A stretch of DNA of 64,000 nt, taken from NCBI GenBank assembly GCA_028823855.1, contig JAPPFL010000036.1, positions 232,342 to 296,341 on the forward strand, in the 5' to 3' direction. This document shows, piece by piece, positions 27,105 through 36,839 of this stretch (position 1 is the stretch's first letter; every line of letters begins with the position of its first letter). The notes under the pieces were generated by a model, which was given only the letters and a program-made list of their open reading frames with translations, did no database searches and was not told where the DNA came from. The stretch is from Albidovulum sp. (GTDB taxonomy: Bacteria > Pseudomonadota > Alphaproteobacteria > Rhodobacterales > Rhodobacteraceae). Made by a program: the position numbers and the translations under genes.

Positions 27105-28118
27105 CTATGGGGTTGCTCGGCGCAGGGTTTCGAGAATTCCCGCATCCGGTGGCGGGAGGACTCGGCTGACAAGGGCTTTGAGGTCGGCGTTTGCCGGATG
27201 GGACAAGTCTAGTTCCAAATGCTGCCAAACCCTAGGCAATAGGTCTAGAAACCACGACTTTCCGTCGCGAATGGACAAGCGCGCGAAATACCCGACGATG
27301 CGGAGGTTTCGCTGCGCTCCGCAGATCGCGAGCTGCTTTTCGATGTCGGCCTCGCCGACTCCGGTCGCTTCGCAATACCTCCGAATCGCGCGGGAACGGA
27401 TTCCCGGTCCAAGATCGCGCCTCGCGTCTTCCAGCAGAGAAACGAGGTCATAGGCGGGATGCCAGATGGAACCGTCCTGGAAATCCAGGAGTCCCAGCCG
27501 CTGTATCCCTTCGCGCGCCGGTAGCCAGACAAGGTTTTCCGCATGGTAGTCCCGATGCACAAAAACGGTTTTTCCCATTATGGACGCGGCGCCGTTCCCG
27601 ATGGCTTCCTTGAGCCGAGCACGGCTGGATTCCATGTTTTCGACGCCGACGGCGTGCCTTCGGTACCAATCTACAGAAACCGCCGACAATTCCGCCTGCG
27701 CTTCGGGAGAAAACGGAGGAAAACTGTCGTTCGGCGGATGGCCTTGCATTTCAGCCAGTAGATCGACGGCGGCTTCGTAGATTTCCGCCTCGGCGTCCCG
27801 ATTGCGTTCGGCAACCCTCGCCACCAAATCGTCGCCGAAATCTTCAAGGAGCATCAAACCATTCTCTCGGTCAATTCCGTAAATCCTTGGAGAGGACAGT
27901 CGAATGCTTTCGAAATAGGTTGCGACTTTAACGAATGCGTCCAGAGGACCGCATGTATCAACAGGGGCATCCATCAAAATCAAGGTCCGATCACCTTCAT
28001 TTAGGACGATTCGTTCGTATCGCCTGGTCGAAGCATCGCCCGACAATGCTATCCGCATTGCGCCTCGACATCCGTTTTCGTTCAAAAACATTTCAATCGC
28101 GGCGTTTCGATTGCTCAC
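27105..28118 (-). CDS. amgK: Aminoglycoside-phosphotransferase-fold sugar kinase, AmgK type
   Basis: Cytoplasmic kinase (337 aa) of the APH/choline kinase fold, predicted to phosphorylate MurNAc and GlcNAc at the anomeric position. The catalytic Brenner motif is seen as VFVHRDYHAENLVW and the metal site as LLDFQDGSIWHPAYDLVSLLED. The N-terminal lobe has ASTRRYERI. GTG start (28116-28118) overlaps the tsaE stop (GTGA), so tsaE and amgK are coupled. With murU it forms the anabolic MurNAc recycling shortcut that bypasses de novo UDP-MurNAc synthesis. Confidence 0.88.
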   Translation of the reverse strand: MSNRNAAIEMFLNENGCRGAMRIALSGDASTRRYERIVLNEGDRTLILMDAPVDTCGPLDAFVKVATYFESIRLSSPRIYGIDRENGLMLLEDFGDDLVARVAERNRDAEAEIYEAAVDLLAEMQGHPPNDSFPPFSPEAQAELSAVSVDWYRRHAVGVENMESSRARLKEAIGNGAASIMGKTVFVHRDYHAENLVWLPAREGIQRLGLLDFQDGSIWHPAYDLVSLLEDARRDLGPGIRSRAIRRYCEATGVGEADIEKQLAICGAQRNLRIVGYFARLSIRDGKSWFLDLLPRVWQHLELDLSHPANADLKALVSRVLPPPDAGILETLRRATP

Positions 28119-28621
28119 CTTCCGCTCTCCAGTTCCGCCAAATTACGCAAGTTCGCCGGATCGGCGACATAAACGTTGGCAATTCGCAGGTTTTCAGTTT
28201 CCTCCGCCAGCGAAAATTCCAGCTTCCAAGTGAATTGGCGCAATTCGACTGGAAGCTTTTCCGGCCATTCAATGAGGCACAAGGTGCGTTCGAATGCTTC
28301 GTCGAGGCCCAGTTCCGCGATTTCGTGCTTGTATTCAATCCGATAGAGGTCGGCATGGCAAATTTCGAGCGTGCCGGCTCTGTAGGTTTGCACCAGGGTA
28401 TAGGTCGGCGACGGTACTTCTTCGAATAGCCCCGCTTTTTGAAGCTTGGCCTGTATCAAAGAACGAGCGAACTGAGTTTTTCCGGCCCCGATCGGACCAG
28501 TCAGAAAAAGAACGTCTCCGGTCCCTACCAATTCGGATAGCTTGCGAGCGAGCTCCGCCGTTTCTTCCGGTCCATGCAGCTCGAAAACAATCCTTGAGTC
28601 GATGTTCGAGTCTTTGCTCAA
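28115..28621 (-). CDS. tsaE: tRNA t6A37 threonylcarbamoyltransferase complex ATPase TsaE
   Basis: ATPase (168 aa) working with TsaB and TsaD to place t6A at position 37 of ANN-decoding tRNAs. P-loop GPIGAGKTQFARSL near residue 42; then EVPSPTYTLVQTY and the HADLYRIEYKHE segment typical of TsaE/YjeE. Start is TTG (28619-28621); there is no earlier ATG in frame near the family start. First gene of the tsaE-amgK-murU-addB-addA run. The partner tsaD lies at 37.4 kb in this window. Confidence 0.94.
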   Translation of the reverse strand: MSKDSNIDSRIVFELHGPEETAELARKLSELVGTGDVLFLTGPIGAGKTQFARSLIQAKLQKAGLFEEVPSPTYTLVQTYRAGTLEICHADLYRIEYKHEIAELGLDEAFERTLCLIEWPEKLPVELRQFTWKLEFSLAEETENLRIANVYVADPANLRNLAELESGR

Positions 28622-29046
28622 TTGGAATACTTCTGGCGATATTGCGCAGCCATTGCGAATTCAGTCGCCTGTTGCCTTATGCCGATTTCCGAGCGCAATT
28701 CAATTCATAAGGCATCCTGCGCTTCGAACATCGTAAGGAATATTCTCGAGACTTGGGCAAATCAACTTCATTGCTCTATCCGTTTCCCGAACGAAGAATT
28801 TTGCTCCACGCCTCTAGCCAAGTCCGGCTAGCTTAGCCCGTTGAACAGACTTCAGACGCTCTGTAGGCCTTTCGATCGCCGAATGCATTATTTCTATAAA
28901 ACGGCTCAATGCACTGCCGGCCCATCTATTTGCAAAACTGCCCTGGAGTTGCCAATTATAGATTGCTCCGCAATGCAATACGGCAAGTTAAATCCTTGCC
29001 GCGGGCGGAGCTCGGACGCATCCAAGGGTCGTTTCGGGAGATTTGC
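28622..29046. other. Divergent gap between tsaE and the SCO1 gene
   Basis: 425 bp without a recognisable gene. A short hairpin (CTAGCC with GGCTAG, 28814-28819 and 28826-28831) is present. Promoters for both directions must lie here, but no convincing pair was picked out. Confidence 0.4.
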
Positions 29047-29670
29047 ATGACCAAGCGCTATGCAGTCGCGTCGGTCGCGGCGGTGGTCGCAATCCTTGCG
29101 GGATCGGCGTATTTTGCGTTCTTTGGAGGAGCTAGCGACGCTTTTGCCGAGTGCCGCGCTTCAAAAGTCGTGGCCGGAGAAGGTTCGATCGGTGGCCCTT
29201 TCACGCTTGTCGATGGAAATGGCAATTCCGTTAGCGACCGCGAAGTTCTCAACAAACCGTCATTACTATATTTCGGATATACATTTTGTCCCGACATCTG
29301 CCCGCTGGACGTGCTTAGAAACGCCGAGGCCGCCGTTGCGCTGGATTCGAAGGGCTACGATGTTGCGCCAGTGTTCGTAACGGTCGACCCGGAACGCGAT
29401 ACGCCCGAAGTTGTAAGCGATTTCGCGGCGAACATGCATCCGAAAATGATCGGGCTGACCGGCTCGCTTGAACAAGTCAAAAAAGCCGCCGACGCATATA
29501 AAGTGTTTTTCAAAAGGCACCAAAACGATGACGAATTCTATCTCGTCGACCACACGACATTTACGTATCTCGTTTTACCGGAACACGGCTTTGTCGAATT
29601 TTTTAGAAGAAACGACTCCCCGGACGAATTAGCGAAGCGCGCTTCGTGCTTTATCGACTACGCCACCTGA
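29047..29670 (+). CDS. SCO1/SenC family copper chaperone
   Basis: Membrane-anchored thioredoxin-fold protein (207 aa) delivering copper to the CuA site of cytochrome c oxidase on the outer face of the membrane. A single N-terminal membrane segment covers about residues 7-27. Copper ligands are intact: Cys81 and Cys85 in FCPDIC, and His169 in YLVDHTTF. The ATG at 29047 has GGGAG 6 nt upstream; the longer frame from 28909 is rejected. The 3' end overlaps the convergent HD-domain gene by 42 bp. Confidence 0.94.
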   Translation: MTKRYAVASVAAVVAILAGSAYFAFFGGASDAFAECRASKVVAGEGSIGGPFTLVDGNGNSVSDREVLNKPSLLYFGYTFCPDICPLDVLRNAEAAVALDSKGYDVAPVFVTVDPERDTPEVVSDFAANMHPKMIGLTGSLEQVKKAADAYKVFFKRHQNDDEFYLVDHTTFTYLVLPEHGFVEFFRRNDSPDELAKRASCFIDYAT

Positions 29671-30330
29671 CGGGTTCAATCGGCCGTGAATACTAGGATT
29701 TTTGCTTCGCCATTCCCTTTTCGGCGCCGTCGCGCAACGGTCCATTAGTTGAAGCAGTTCGGCCGTCCTATTTTTGAAATCGGATCGTACGTCCGTCGGA
29801 CGACGAACCAATACTTTCAATCCCTTGCACCTGGTTTCGCGGAAATACCCTATATGCCTATTGGCGTCCGAGGGCGAAAACCCTGCGATCTGAGTTGCTT
29901 CGAGCCAAGCCGATAGCTTGTCGGCTTTCTTTATCGATTTCTCTATGGCGGGAGGCAGTTCGATCGGCAGCCCAAAGCGAAGGCGCACGGCAGCCGACAA
30001 ACGGTTTTCAAGAGATTCGTACCCGGTTCCGATTGCTTCCTTGACCGGCGAAATCATGTCTCCGATGACAAACTCCGGAGCGTCATGCAGCAACGCCGCC
30101 AGACGCCATTTCGATTCGGATTTAGGTCGCAATCGAACGAAGATTTCTTCGACCAGCAAGGAATGCTCGGCAACGCTATAGGGATAGTCTCCTTCGGTTT
30201 GGCCGTTCCATCTCGCGACAAAGGCAAGCCCGTGCGCAATGTCTTCGATTTCAATGTCGAATGGCGAAGGATCAAGCAAATCCAGCCGACGACCGGATAG
30301 CATTCGCTGCCAAGCGTACTTATGTTTCAT
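29629..30330 (-). CDS. YfbR-like HD-domain 5'-nucleotidase/phosphohydrolase
   Basis: HD-superfamily phosphohydrolase, 233 aa, most like YfbR 5'-deoxynucleotidases. Metal-binding pattern: SVAEHSLLVEEIF (His56), LLHDAPEFVIGD (His82-Asp83) and a later DKLSAWLEA aspartate. The N-terminus MKHKYAWQRMLSGRRLDLLDPSP is typical of the alphaproteobacterial group. No strong ribosome site at the ATG. The C-terminal 14 codons overlap the convergent SCO1 gene. Confidence 0.88.
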   Translation of the reverse strand: MKHKYAWQRMLSGRRLDLLDPSPFDIEIEDIAHGLAFVARWNGQTEGDYPYSVAEHSLLVEEIFVRLRPKSESKWRLAALLHDAPEFVIGDMISPVKEAIGTGYESLENRLSAAVRLRFGLPIELPPAIEKSIKKADKLSAWLEATQIAGFSPSDANRHIGYFRETRCKGLKVLVRRPTDVRSDFKNRTAELLQLMDRCATAPKREWRSKNPSIHGRLNPSGGVVDKARSALR

Positions 30331-30440
30331 GTAAATTTTAGGACCGAAGACGCGAAATTGAATGCTACCGGAACCAAAGGCTATTGTCGAGTACGATAGT
30401 CGGTGATAACGCCCTGCGGTTCAATAATCCGAGGTGAATT

Positions 30441-31835
30441 ATGGTTAGCCAATTCGTGGTCAAGGATATCTCGCTTGCAGACTTCGGACGCAAGGAGATT
30501 GAAATCGCCGAAACGGAAATGCCCGGGCTGATGGCCTTGCGCGAAGAATATTCCGAGAGCAAGCCGCTGGCCGGCGCTCGAATCGCCGGATCATTGCACA
30601 TGACCATACAGACGGCGGTCCTCATTGAGACGCTTGCCAAGCTTGGGGCATCCATTAGGTGGGCGTCCTGCAATATTTTTTCGACCCAGGATCACGCCGC
30701 CGCGGCGATTGCGCAAAGCGGAGTTCCCGTTTTTGCCTTCAAAGGGGAAACACTCGGAGAATACTGGGACTACATCGACAGGATATTTCAATTCGACGGC
30801 GGATTCGCCAATACGATTCTCGACGATGGCGGAGATGCGACGCTTTATATTCTTCTCGGAGCCCAAGCCGATGAAGACGATAGAGACTGCATTTCCAACC
30901 CGAATTCGGAAGAGGAAGAATGCTTGTTCGCGCAAATAAATTGCAGGTTGGCCGCATCTCCGGGATGGTTCGGCAAGCAGCGCGACAACATAAGGGGCGT
31001 TACCGAAGAAACGACGACGGGTGTCAATCGTCTCTATAGGCTCATGGAGCGGGGCAAGCTTCCGTTCCCGGCGATCAACGTCAACGATAGCGTTACGAAA
31101 TCCAAATTCGACAACAAGTACGGCTGTAGGGAGAGCCTCGTCGACGGCATCAGGCGAGCTACGGATACCATGATCGCCGGAAAAGTAGCGGTACTGTGCG
31201 GATACGGAGATGTGGGGAAGGGTTGCGCGGCGTCTCTTCGCGGAGCCGGAGCGAGAGTACTGGTCACGGAAATCGATCCGATCTGCGCGCTCCAGGCAGC
31301 GATGGACGGTTTCGAAGTCGTGCGGCTCGAAGATGTCGCATCTACTGCGGACATCGTAATTACTGCCACCGGCAACAGAGATGTCATCCGCATAGAACAC
31401 ATTCGCGATTTCAAGGATATGGCGATAATCGGAAACATCGGCCATTTCGACAACGAAATCCAGGTCGATGCCCTGCGCAACCACAAATGGACAAATATCA
31501 AGGACCAGGTCGACGTGATCGAAATGCCATCTGGGAAAAGGGTCATTCTGCTTTCGGAAGGCCGATTGCTTAACTTGGGAAATGCCACGGGGCACCCAAG
31601 CTTCGTCATGTCCGCCAGCTTTACCAACCAGGTTCTAGCCCAGATCGACATTTGGAAAAACGGAGAGTCCTACGACAATCGAGTCATGGTGCTTGCGAAG
31701 CACTTGGATGAAAAGGTCGCCAGCCTGCATCTAGGCCGCCTAGGCGCAAAATTAACTGAATTGTCGCCGCAGCAAGCGGAATACATAAATGTTCCGGCTC
31801 AAGGTCCGTTCAAGCCGGAGCATTACCGATATTGA
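30441..31835 (+). CDS. ahcY: Adenosylhomocysteinase
   Basis: NAD-dependent hydrolase splitting S-adenosylhomocysteine into adenosine and homocysteine, keeping methyltransferases active. 464 aa. Recognised by [26 protein letters not shown], the Rossmann loop GYGDVGKG (about residue 254), NIGHFDNEI and the C-terminal [10 protein letters not shown]. Ribosome site GAGGTG lies 4 nt before the ATG. The 110-bp leader has a weak hairpin (30381-30399), but I could not fit it to the SAH or SAM riboswitch consensus. Confidence 0.98.
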   Translation: MVSQFVVKDISLADFGRKEIEIAETEMPGLMALREEYSESKPLAGARIAGSLHMTIQTAVLIETLAKLGASIRWASCNIFSTQDHAAAAIAQSGVPVFAFKGETLGEYWDYIDRIFQFDGGFANTILDDGGDATLYILLGAQADEDDRDCISNPNSEEEECLFAQINCRLAASPGWFGKQRDNIRGVTEETTTGVNRLYRLMERGKLPFPAINVNDSVTKSKFDNKYGCRESLVDGIRRATDTMIAGKVAVLCGYGDVGKGCAASLRGAGARVLVTEIDPICALQAAMDGFEVVRLEDVASTADIVITATGNRDVIRIEHIRDFKDMAIIGNIGHFDNEIQVDALRNHKWTNIKDQVDVIEMPSGKRVILLSEGRLLNLGNATGHPSFVMSASFTNQVLAQIDIWKNGESYDNRVMVLAKHLDEKVASLHLGRLGAKLTELSPQQAEYINVPAQGPFKPEHYRY

Positions 31836-33050
31836 ATTCTGAAAGAGTATTCACGCGAAATCTGCCGGTGGGCAGCAACTCGACTTCAAGTCAATGTATA
31901 GGCTAGACTTGGAAACCGGCAGTTTGGTCCAATAATTCCATGCATGCTTCTTCCGCCGCGCTCCCATTCCGAAGTGCGGCTCATTCTGAATCCGGACCCT
32001 GCGAACAAGACCGCCACAACCGATCAGGCGCTGCACGAGTTAGGCAAGTACGTTTGCATGAACCTAGGCGAGGCCGAGACTTCGATGCAGCGATTGTCTT
32101 CCAGGGAGGCGTGGAGGGGCTGTGCAAACTGTGGTCGTATCCGGCATGCGCGCTTCAAAGAAACGACACGAAATTGAAGATGAAAAAGATGCATTAGCCG
32201 TTTCCGCAAGGAATTGCCTCCAAGGATTGCGAATGCGGTCAACGGAAATAAGTACTACCCTACTGAGCATCGCATTTATCCAATTGAATCGTTTCTCGTG
32301 CCGTCGGCTCTGCTCGAAGCGTAAATGCACGACTTTCCGGCACCGAACTCGTCGTTCTAGCATGCCTGTTCCGAAATTTCCCCGAGTTTTTCGACAGCCG
32401 CGTAGTCCGCATCGCTGTATCCGGCCCGAATTTCCGCCCGATGCCGGCGCGACGCATCTGACCCCGCAGGCCGTAAAGCGAGCCTTGGCAGGCGGTTGCT
32501 CCGATGCAGCTATCCAGGAATCTCTCCGGAAAAGATCCTTTTCGATTCCACTTCGTTCGGCCGAAATATTTGCTTAGCAGAATCGTCCATCTCTAGGCTA
32601 GGGTTCTCCGGCGGCCCATGGTACCGAACGTCGACGGCGCAATGCTCAGCGAGTCTCGCTTGGAAGGACCATGTCTAGGCAGAAACAGGTCAAACCTTGC
32701 CGTATCGGGCGCATTTTGAGTTCAAACTCATTCTTGGCGCGACGTACGTTGTCCTAATAATCTACTGCAGGACCACGGAACAACGCTATATTCTTCCCTA
32801 CGGCAGCAGCATTGGGTTCAGCAACAACTTATCGTAACATTGCCCAATTTCTCAAATTACGCGCCATCTGCTTTTCGCCAAGAATGTTGATTGCGCAATT
32901 TGCTGTTGCGTTTGGTGTATTTCTGCAGTTTGAACAAAAAATTCAGCTTTCGCTGCAAGCTGTTGGCGGCACTGGAAAGGCCGACCAAAAGAGAAAAAAT
33001 GCCGGGCGAATCCAAGCCCGGCATTATCATTATTTGCCTTTCCGATTTCC
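31836..33050. other. 1.2-kb gap without an intact gene
   Basis: Between convergent ahcY and the ABC binding-protein gene. The best frame is 31944-32177 (plus, 77 codons, with CANCGRIRHARF near its end), without a ribosome site or recognised family. Frames overlap on both strands and none is convincing. The right end carries a clear terminator (32998-33025). Probably decayed sequence. Confidence 0.45.
32998..33025 (-). terminator. Rho-independent terminator of the second sugar-type ABC operon
   Basis: AATGCCGGGC (32998-33007) pairs perfectly with GCCCGGCATT (33016-33025) around an 8-nt loop. In the minus-strand transcript the stem is followed by a run of six U. It lies 25 nt after the stop of the binding-protein gene. 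This is the clearest terminator in the window. Confidence 0.92.
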
Positions 33051-34043
33051 TTAGTTGGCTAGGCAACTATCGGCATTTTCCGCGGTGCATACGTCGAGAC
33101 CGGTGTAAATGGGGTCTTCCACGTCGTTGCCCGCAATAAGCTCCTTCATGATGAACATGGCCTTGTAACCCATCTCAAACGGACGCTGGCCGACTTGTCC
33201 CTTTGACAAACCGTCCGAAAGCTGCTCCATTTGCATAGGCAACGTGTCGGCTACAATAATGGACAACTCGCCTGAATCCAGCTTATCCTTGTACGGCTCG
33301 GCCGCTTGGCGGTAAGCGTTGTCAAACCATTGCGTGAAGGCACCTGTCGAGATAAATGCCGTGAGATTCGCTTCCTTGGCTAGAATATCAGTCATGCCTT
33401 GGATGGCCTTGTTTCCATCGTCGTCGGTAATTAGTGGGCAACCGTCAACTTCCGTCCATCCGTTTTCGCCAGCCAGCATATCACCTGGCGGAGTCGTACC
33501 CGAGCGTTCGCCGAGAGTGTCACGAATGCCTTGTAGTCGTTCGTTGTGGTTTGCCGCCGCTGCACCACCGGTTTGGAGGCAAACCGAACCGCCGTCTGGA
33601 TGCAGTGATTGAGCAATTTTAGCCAAATTGACACCAATATCATAGTTCTTGGTCCCGACGTAAGTTGCGCGTACATCTGAATCCTTTGGCAGCACGTCGG
33701 AATCCCATGTGATCGTAACGATGCCAGCATCGACTGCACGCCGAAGAGCTTTGCCCATTGCGGGAGCATTCGATGGCGCGACTGCGATTCCGTCGACGCC
33801 TTGGCTGATTAAATCCTGAACAATTTGAATCTGCTCCAATTCCGTGTGTTCGCCAGGCCCGATATAGACGCACTCAATGCTTTCATCCTCCTCTTGCGCC
33901 TTGAAACAACCGTCACGCGCCAAGTCGAAAAATGGATTGTTCATGGCTTTTGGTACAAGCGCCAACTGCAACTTGTCCTGCGCCGAAACCGCGCCTGGAA
34001 CAAAAATTGCCACGGAAATCGCGGCAGCAACGAATAATTTCAT
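33051..34043 (-). CDS. Sugar ABC transporter substrate-binding protein
   Basis: Periplasmic RbsB-superfamily binding protein, 330 aa. Signal peptide of about 21 residues ending VSAQD. The mature part begins LALVPKAMNNPFFDLARDGC and includes QGVDGIAVAPSNAPAMG and the hinge region VTITWDSDVLPKDSDVRATYVGT. Six or more cysteines are present, unusual for this family and possibly forming disulfides in the periplasm. Ribosome site AGGAGA 7 nt before the ATG. Last gene of an ATPase-permease-binding protein operon, followed by a terminator. Ligand unknown. Confidence 0.9.
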   Translation of the reverse strand: MKLFVAAAISVAIFVPGAVSAQDKLQLALVPKAMNNPFFDLARDGCFKAQEEDESIECVYIGPGEHTELEQIQIVQDLISQGVDGIAVAPSNAPAMGKALRRAVDAGIVTITWDSDVLPKDSDVRATYVGTKNYDIGVNLAKIAQSLHPDGGSVCLQTGGAAAANHNERLQGIRDTLGERSGTTPPGDMLAGENGWTEVDGCPLITDDDGNKAIQGMTDILAKEANLTAFISTGAFTQWFDNAYRQAAEPYKDKLDSGELSIIVADTLPMQMEQLSDGLSKGQVGQRPFEMGYKAMFIMKELIAGNDVEDPIYTGLDVCTAENADSCLAN

Positions 34044-34100
34044 CTGGTAGTCTCCTATTTTTGCGATGAAGATAGCCCGAGAAGTGCTAACTACGGTACA

Positions 34101-35114
34101 TTAACCTCCTCGATTGCGAATCTGTTCAAGCAGTACTGCTAAAATCAGAAACAATCCAACAAAAAATTGCTGCCACAATGCGTCAATTCCTGCAAGCAGT
34201 AGCGAGTTACGGATGAGCTCCATCAGCGCGGCCCCGATCGGAGCACCTAGCGCATACGCAACGCCGCCCATCAAATTTGCGCCTCCGATAACTGTAGCGG
34301 CGATGACATTGAGCTCGTAAGTCAATCCCAGCGCATTTGTAACCGAGCCAAACCAGCCCACCATGAGAAACGCCGCAAGTCCCGCGCAAGATGAGCAGAT
34401 TACGTATACGGATACTATTACTCGTTCGACCGGAATACCGGCAAGTTTCGCAGCGTCCTTGTTGCCGCCCACGGCGAAAACCCATCGTCCCCAAGTTGAA
34501 TATCGGTATGCGACCCAAAACACGGCAGTCAAAATAATCATTACCCAAACCGGGTTGGGAACACCGAACACGCTTTCGCCGCCTATCCATTCGAACAGAT
34601 CCTGATCGGGACCGAATTGATAGATCATCTTGTTGTTTGAAACCACCATGGCAATCGATCTTGCGATGGCAAGCATTCCCAATGTGACAACAAACGGAGC
34701 CATTCGGAGGTAGGCAATTAGGACTCCGTTGATCAATCCGACCAAAGCGGCGGTGCCCATGCACGCGAGAAAACCAATCCCAACGGAAAAGCCGGCTTGC
34801 ATGACTAGTCCCGCGACTATACCGGTTAGGCCCATTAGAGACCCGACCGACAAATCAATTCCAGCGGTTACAATGACCGCTGACATACCAAGTGCCATAA
34901 TGCCGAAAAACGCGAAGTTTCGAGTGATGTTGAAAAGGTTTCTTTCAGTAAAAAACACGTCGGAAATTATGGACATTACGACGCCGATCGCGACGATCGC
35001 GACGAATACCCAGAATGGCTGGGTTCGGATCATCGATTGGAGGCCCGTCAATTCTCGATGTGAAGTAATGCTCTCGTCGATATCCGCGTGAGACGTGTGG
35101 GATTCGCTGCTCAT
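34101..35114 (-). CDS. Sugar ABC transporter permease
   Basis: CUT2-type membrane permease (RbsC/FrcC-like), 337 aa, with a hydrophilic N-terminal tail of about 30 residues before the first helix. The ATPase-contact loop reads AVGGNKDAAKLAGIPVERV. GIDLSVGSLMGLTGIVAGL, a strong family motif, is near residue 88. Its ATG overlaps the ATPase stop (ATGA). Forms one importer with the flanking ATPase and binding protein. Confidence 0.92.
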   Translation of the reverse strand: MSSESHTSHADIDESITSHRELTGLQSMIRTQPFWVFVAIVAIGVVMSIISDVFFTERNLFNITRNFAFFGIMALGMSAVIVTAGIDLSVGSLMGLTGIVAGLVMQAGFSVGIGFLACMGTAALVGLINGVLIAYLRMAPFVVTLGMLAIARSIAMVVSNNKMIYQFGPDQDLFEWIGGESVFGVPNPVWVMIILTAVFWVAYRYSTWGRWVFAVGGNKDAAKLAGIPVERVIVSVYVICSSCAGLAAFLMVGWFGSVTNALGLTYELNVIAATVIGGANLMGGVAYALGAPIGAALMELIRNSLLLAGIDALWQQFFVGLFLILAVLLEQIRNRGG

Positions 35115-35851
35115 GCGCTTCCGATCGCTCCTGTAATCAAGCCGGTCACTTCCTCGGGGTTTGTGTTTGCAATCGCCTTGTCCGCAACTTTAGTGCCGCG
35201 CCGAAGGACAGCTACGCGATCGCAGACAGAAAAAACATCGGGCATGCGATGCGACACCAGCACGACACCGTGGTCGGATTCTTTCAGCCGTCGAATAAGC
35301 TCAAGGACTTCTGCGACTTGGCGAACGGAGATAGCAGCGGTCGGTTCGTCCATTAATACAATTTTTGGGTCGCTGAGCCGAGTTCTTGCAATTGCGACAG
35401 CTTGGCGTTGGCCTCCAGACATTTGCCGAACAAGGTCTCTTGGCCGAGTTTCGGATTTTAGTTCCTTGAAAAGCTCGGCTGCATGCTTAATCATGGCAGA
35501 ATGATCCAGATATCGGATAAAGCCAATTCTCTTCTTTTTTTCGCGCCCGAGAAATACATTGGCCGCAGCCGTCAAATTGTCGCAGAGTGCAAGATCTTGG
35601 TAAACAATTTCTATTCCCTTGCGTCGCGCGTCAATCGGTTTTGAAAACTGAACTTCTTCGCCGTCCAATAACATCTTGCCGCTTGTCGGTGGAAAATTTC
35701 CCGCAACTATTTTCATAAGCGTGGATTTCCCGGCTCCGTTGTCGCCCATCAATCCGACAACTTCGCCGTTGCTAATGTCCATATCCACGCCGTTCAACGC
35801 GACGATTGCGCCAAAGTTTTTGCTAACGCCTCGTAATTCCAGTGCGGGCAT
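35111..35851 (-). CDS. Sugar ABC transporter ATPase, single-domain (FrcA-like)
   Basis: ABC ATPase of 246 aa with one nucleotide-binding domain, half the size of RbsA. Walker A GDNGAGKST (about residues 36-44), signature MSGGQRQAV, Walker B KIVLMDEPTAA and the H-loop VLVSHRM. The single-domain CUT2 ATPase is known from the rhizobial fructose importer FrcBCA, so a monosaccharide is a reasonable guess for the ligand. AAGGAGTG is 11 nt upstream of the ATG. First gene of the operon. Confidence 0.92.
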   Translation of the reverse strand: MPALELRGVSKNFGAIVALNGVDMDISNGEVVGLMGDNGAGKSTLMKIVAGNFPPTSGKMLLDGEEVQFSKPIDARRKGIEIVYQDLALCDNLTAAANVFLGREKKKRIGFIRYLDHSAMIKHAAELFKELKSETRPRDLVRQMSGGQRQAVAIARTRLSDPKIVLMDEPTAAISVRQVAEVLELIRRLKESDHGVVLVSHRMPDVFSVCDRVAVLRRGTKVADKAIANTNPEEVTGLITGAIGSA

Positions 35852-36386
35852 AAGTCGGACGCACTCCTTTTAATTAACTACGAGCATACACGAATCGTTA
35901 TTCGCACCTTCGGGAAACATCAAATCTTGGAAAACTTCAAGAACGAAATTCAATGAGGTAGTTGAATTGATTGGTTGATTCGATGCCAGCTTCAAGCTGA
36001 CTGCACTTCAACCCATCTTTAGTCGCCATTGCTTTGCAACTTTCTACGATATTCTGAATTGCCGACCGTATCGTTATACCGGCGGATACGCTTGCTTGTT
36101 CCATCCAGAATCTAGACCCGGAAATTTCTTTCATGAATGGCATGGCACTTTTGTATACGTCTGCCGGTGCAAGCAAGCCAGCCGAGTGCACGGACCTTTT
36201 GGTCCGATATTCCCGTAGCAACAAAATTTATGCACTTTGAACTGATTGAATATCGCGAATTAAATCGCCGGTTTGCGGATCCGCTTTGGCCAGGTAGCAC
36301 TCAAAATGTTCAAGGCAGTTTTCTGCGGACGCTTTAAGTTGGTCCGAATTTGATAGCCCCAACTTGAAAAAACAGCGATTGTGCCT
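35852..36386. other. Gap upstream of the second sugar-type ABC operon
   Basis: 535 bp. A TTG-started minus-strand frame (35937-36224) has no ribosome site and no family I know. A perfect hairpin CGGACC-TTTT-GGTCCG lies at 36191-36206. The operon promoter is presumably in the left half. Confidence 0.4.
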
Positions 36387-36773
36387 TCAGCCAAAGATTC
36401 CGAGAATCAGTCCGATTACTGCGCATCCTCCAACAGAGTAAGTTCCGTCGATAACCATGAGCGATACAGGCCGTTTTGAAAATGCGTAGTTCACGACCAT
36501 CCATGGCGCCGCAAGGAACAATCCGATTCCTAGGCCTCCGATAAGTCCGGCGTGCCAGCTACCGATTCCGCTCGACACGAACAGATGCTCCATCATTCCA
36601 GAGGCAAGGATGGCAGCTACAAACGCTAGAGCGAATTTGGCGTAGTTCATTGGCTCTAGATCCGCGCTCTCGAGTCCGGCGGCAGCCATCCATTTTTCGT
36701 TCATGACCGTATACCAGACCGCGCCAAACACAAACGCTCCTGCCGCTGCGACGACTATTGAAATTATGTCCAT
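36387..36773 (-). CDS. DUF1761 domain-containing membrane protein
   Basis: Small integral membrane protein, 128 aa, with about four hydrophobic segments (residues 3-21, 46-64, 74-93, 107-126). The pattern WYTVMNEKWMAAAGL near the first helix and YAKFALAFVAAILAS match the DUF1761 family. Function unknown. AGGAAGG sits a few bases before the ATG. It lies 66 bp downstream of the EVE gene on the same strand and may be co-transcribed. Confidence 0.85.
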   Translation of the reverse strand: MDIISIVVAAAGAFVFGAVWYTVMNEKWMAAAGLESADLEPMNYAKFALAFVAAILASGMMEHLFVSSGIGSWHAGLIGGLGIGLFLAAPWMVVNYAFSKRPVSLMVIDGTYSVGGCAVIGLILGIFG

Positions 36774-36839
36774 GATATCCTTCCTGGTTGGATCTTATTT
36801 GGCGAGCAGCAATGGATAATGTCGTATTCTACTTCTTGA

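Noticed and set aside
30331-30440. Possible SAH/SAM riboswitch in the ahcY leader
   Set aside because: Only a weak 6-bp hairpin is present, and the sequence does not fit the SAH or SAM-II consensus that I know.
30591-31595. 334-codon frame antisense to ahcY
   Set aside because: Shadow of a strongly conserved gene; no ribosome site or family.
31944-32177. 77-codon ORF with CANCG motif in the ahcY-ABC gap
   Set aside because: No ribosome site, one Cys pair only, overlapping frames on the other strand, and no family recognised.
35937-36224. 95-codon minus-strand frame upstream of the sugar-type ABC operon
   Set aside because: TTG start without a ribosome site and no recognisable motif; more likely chance.
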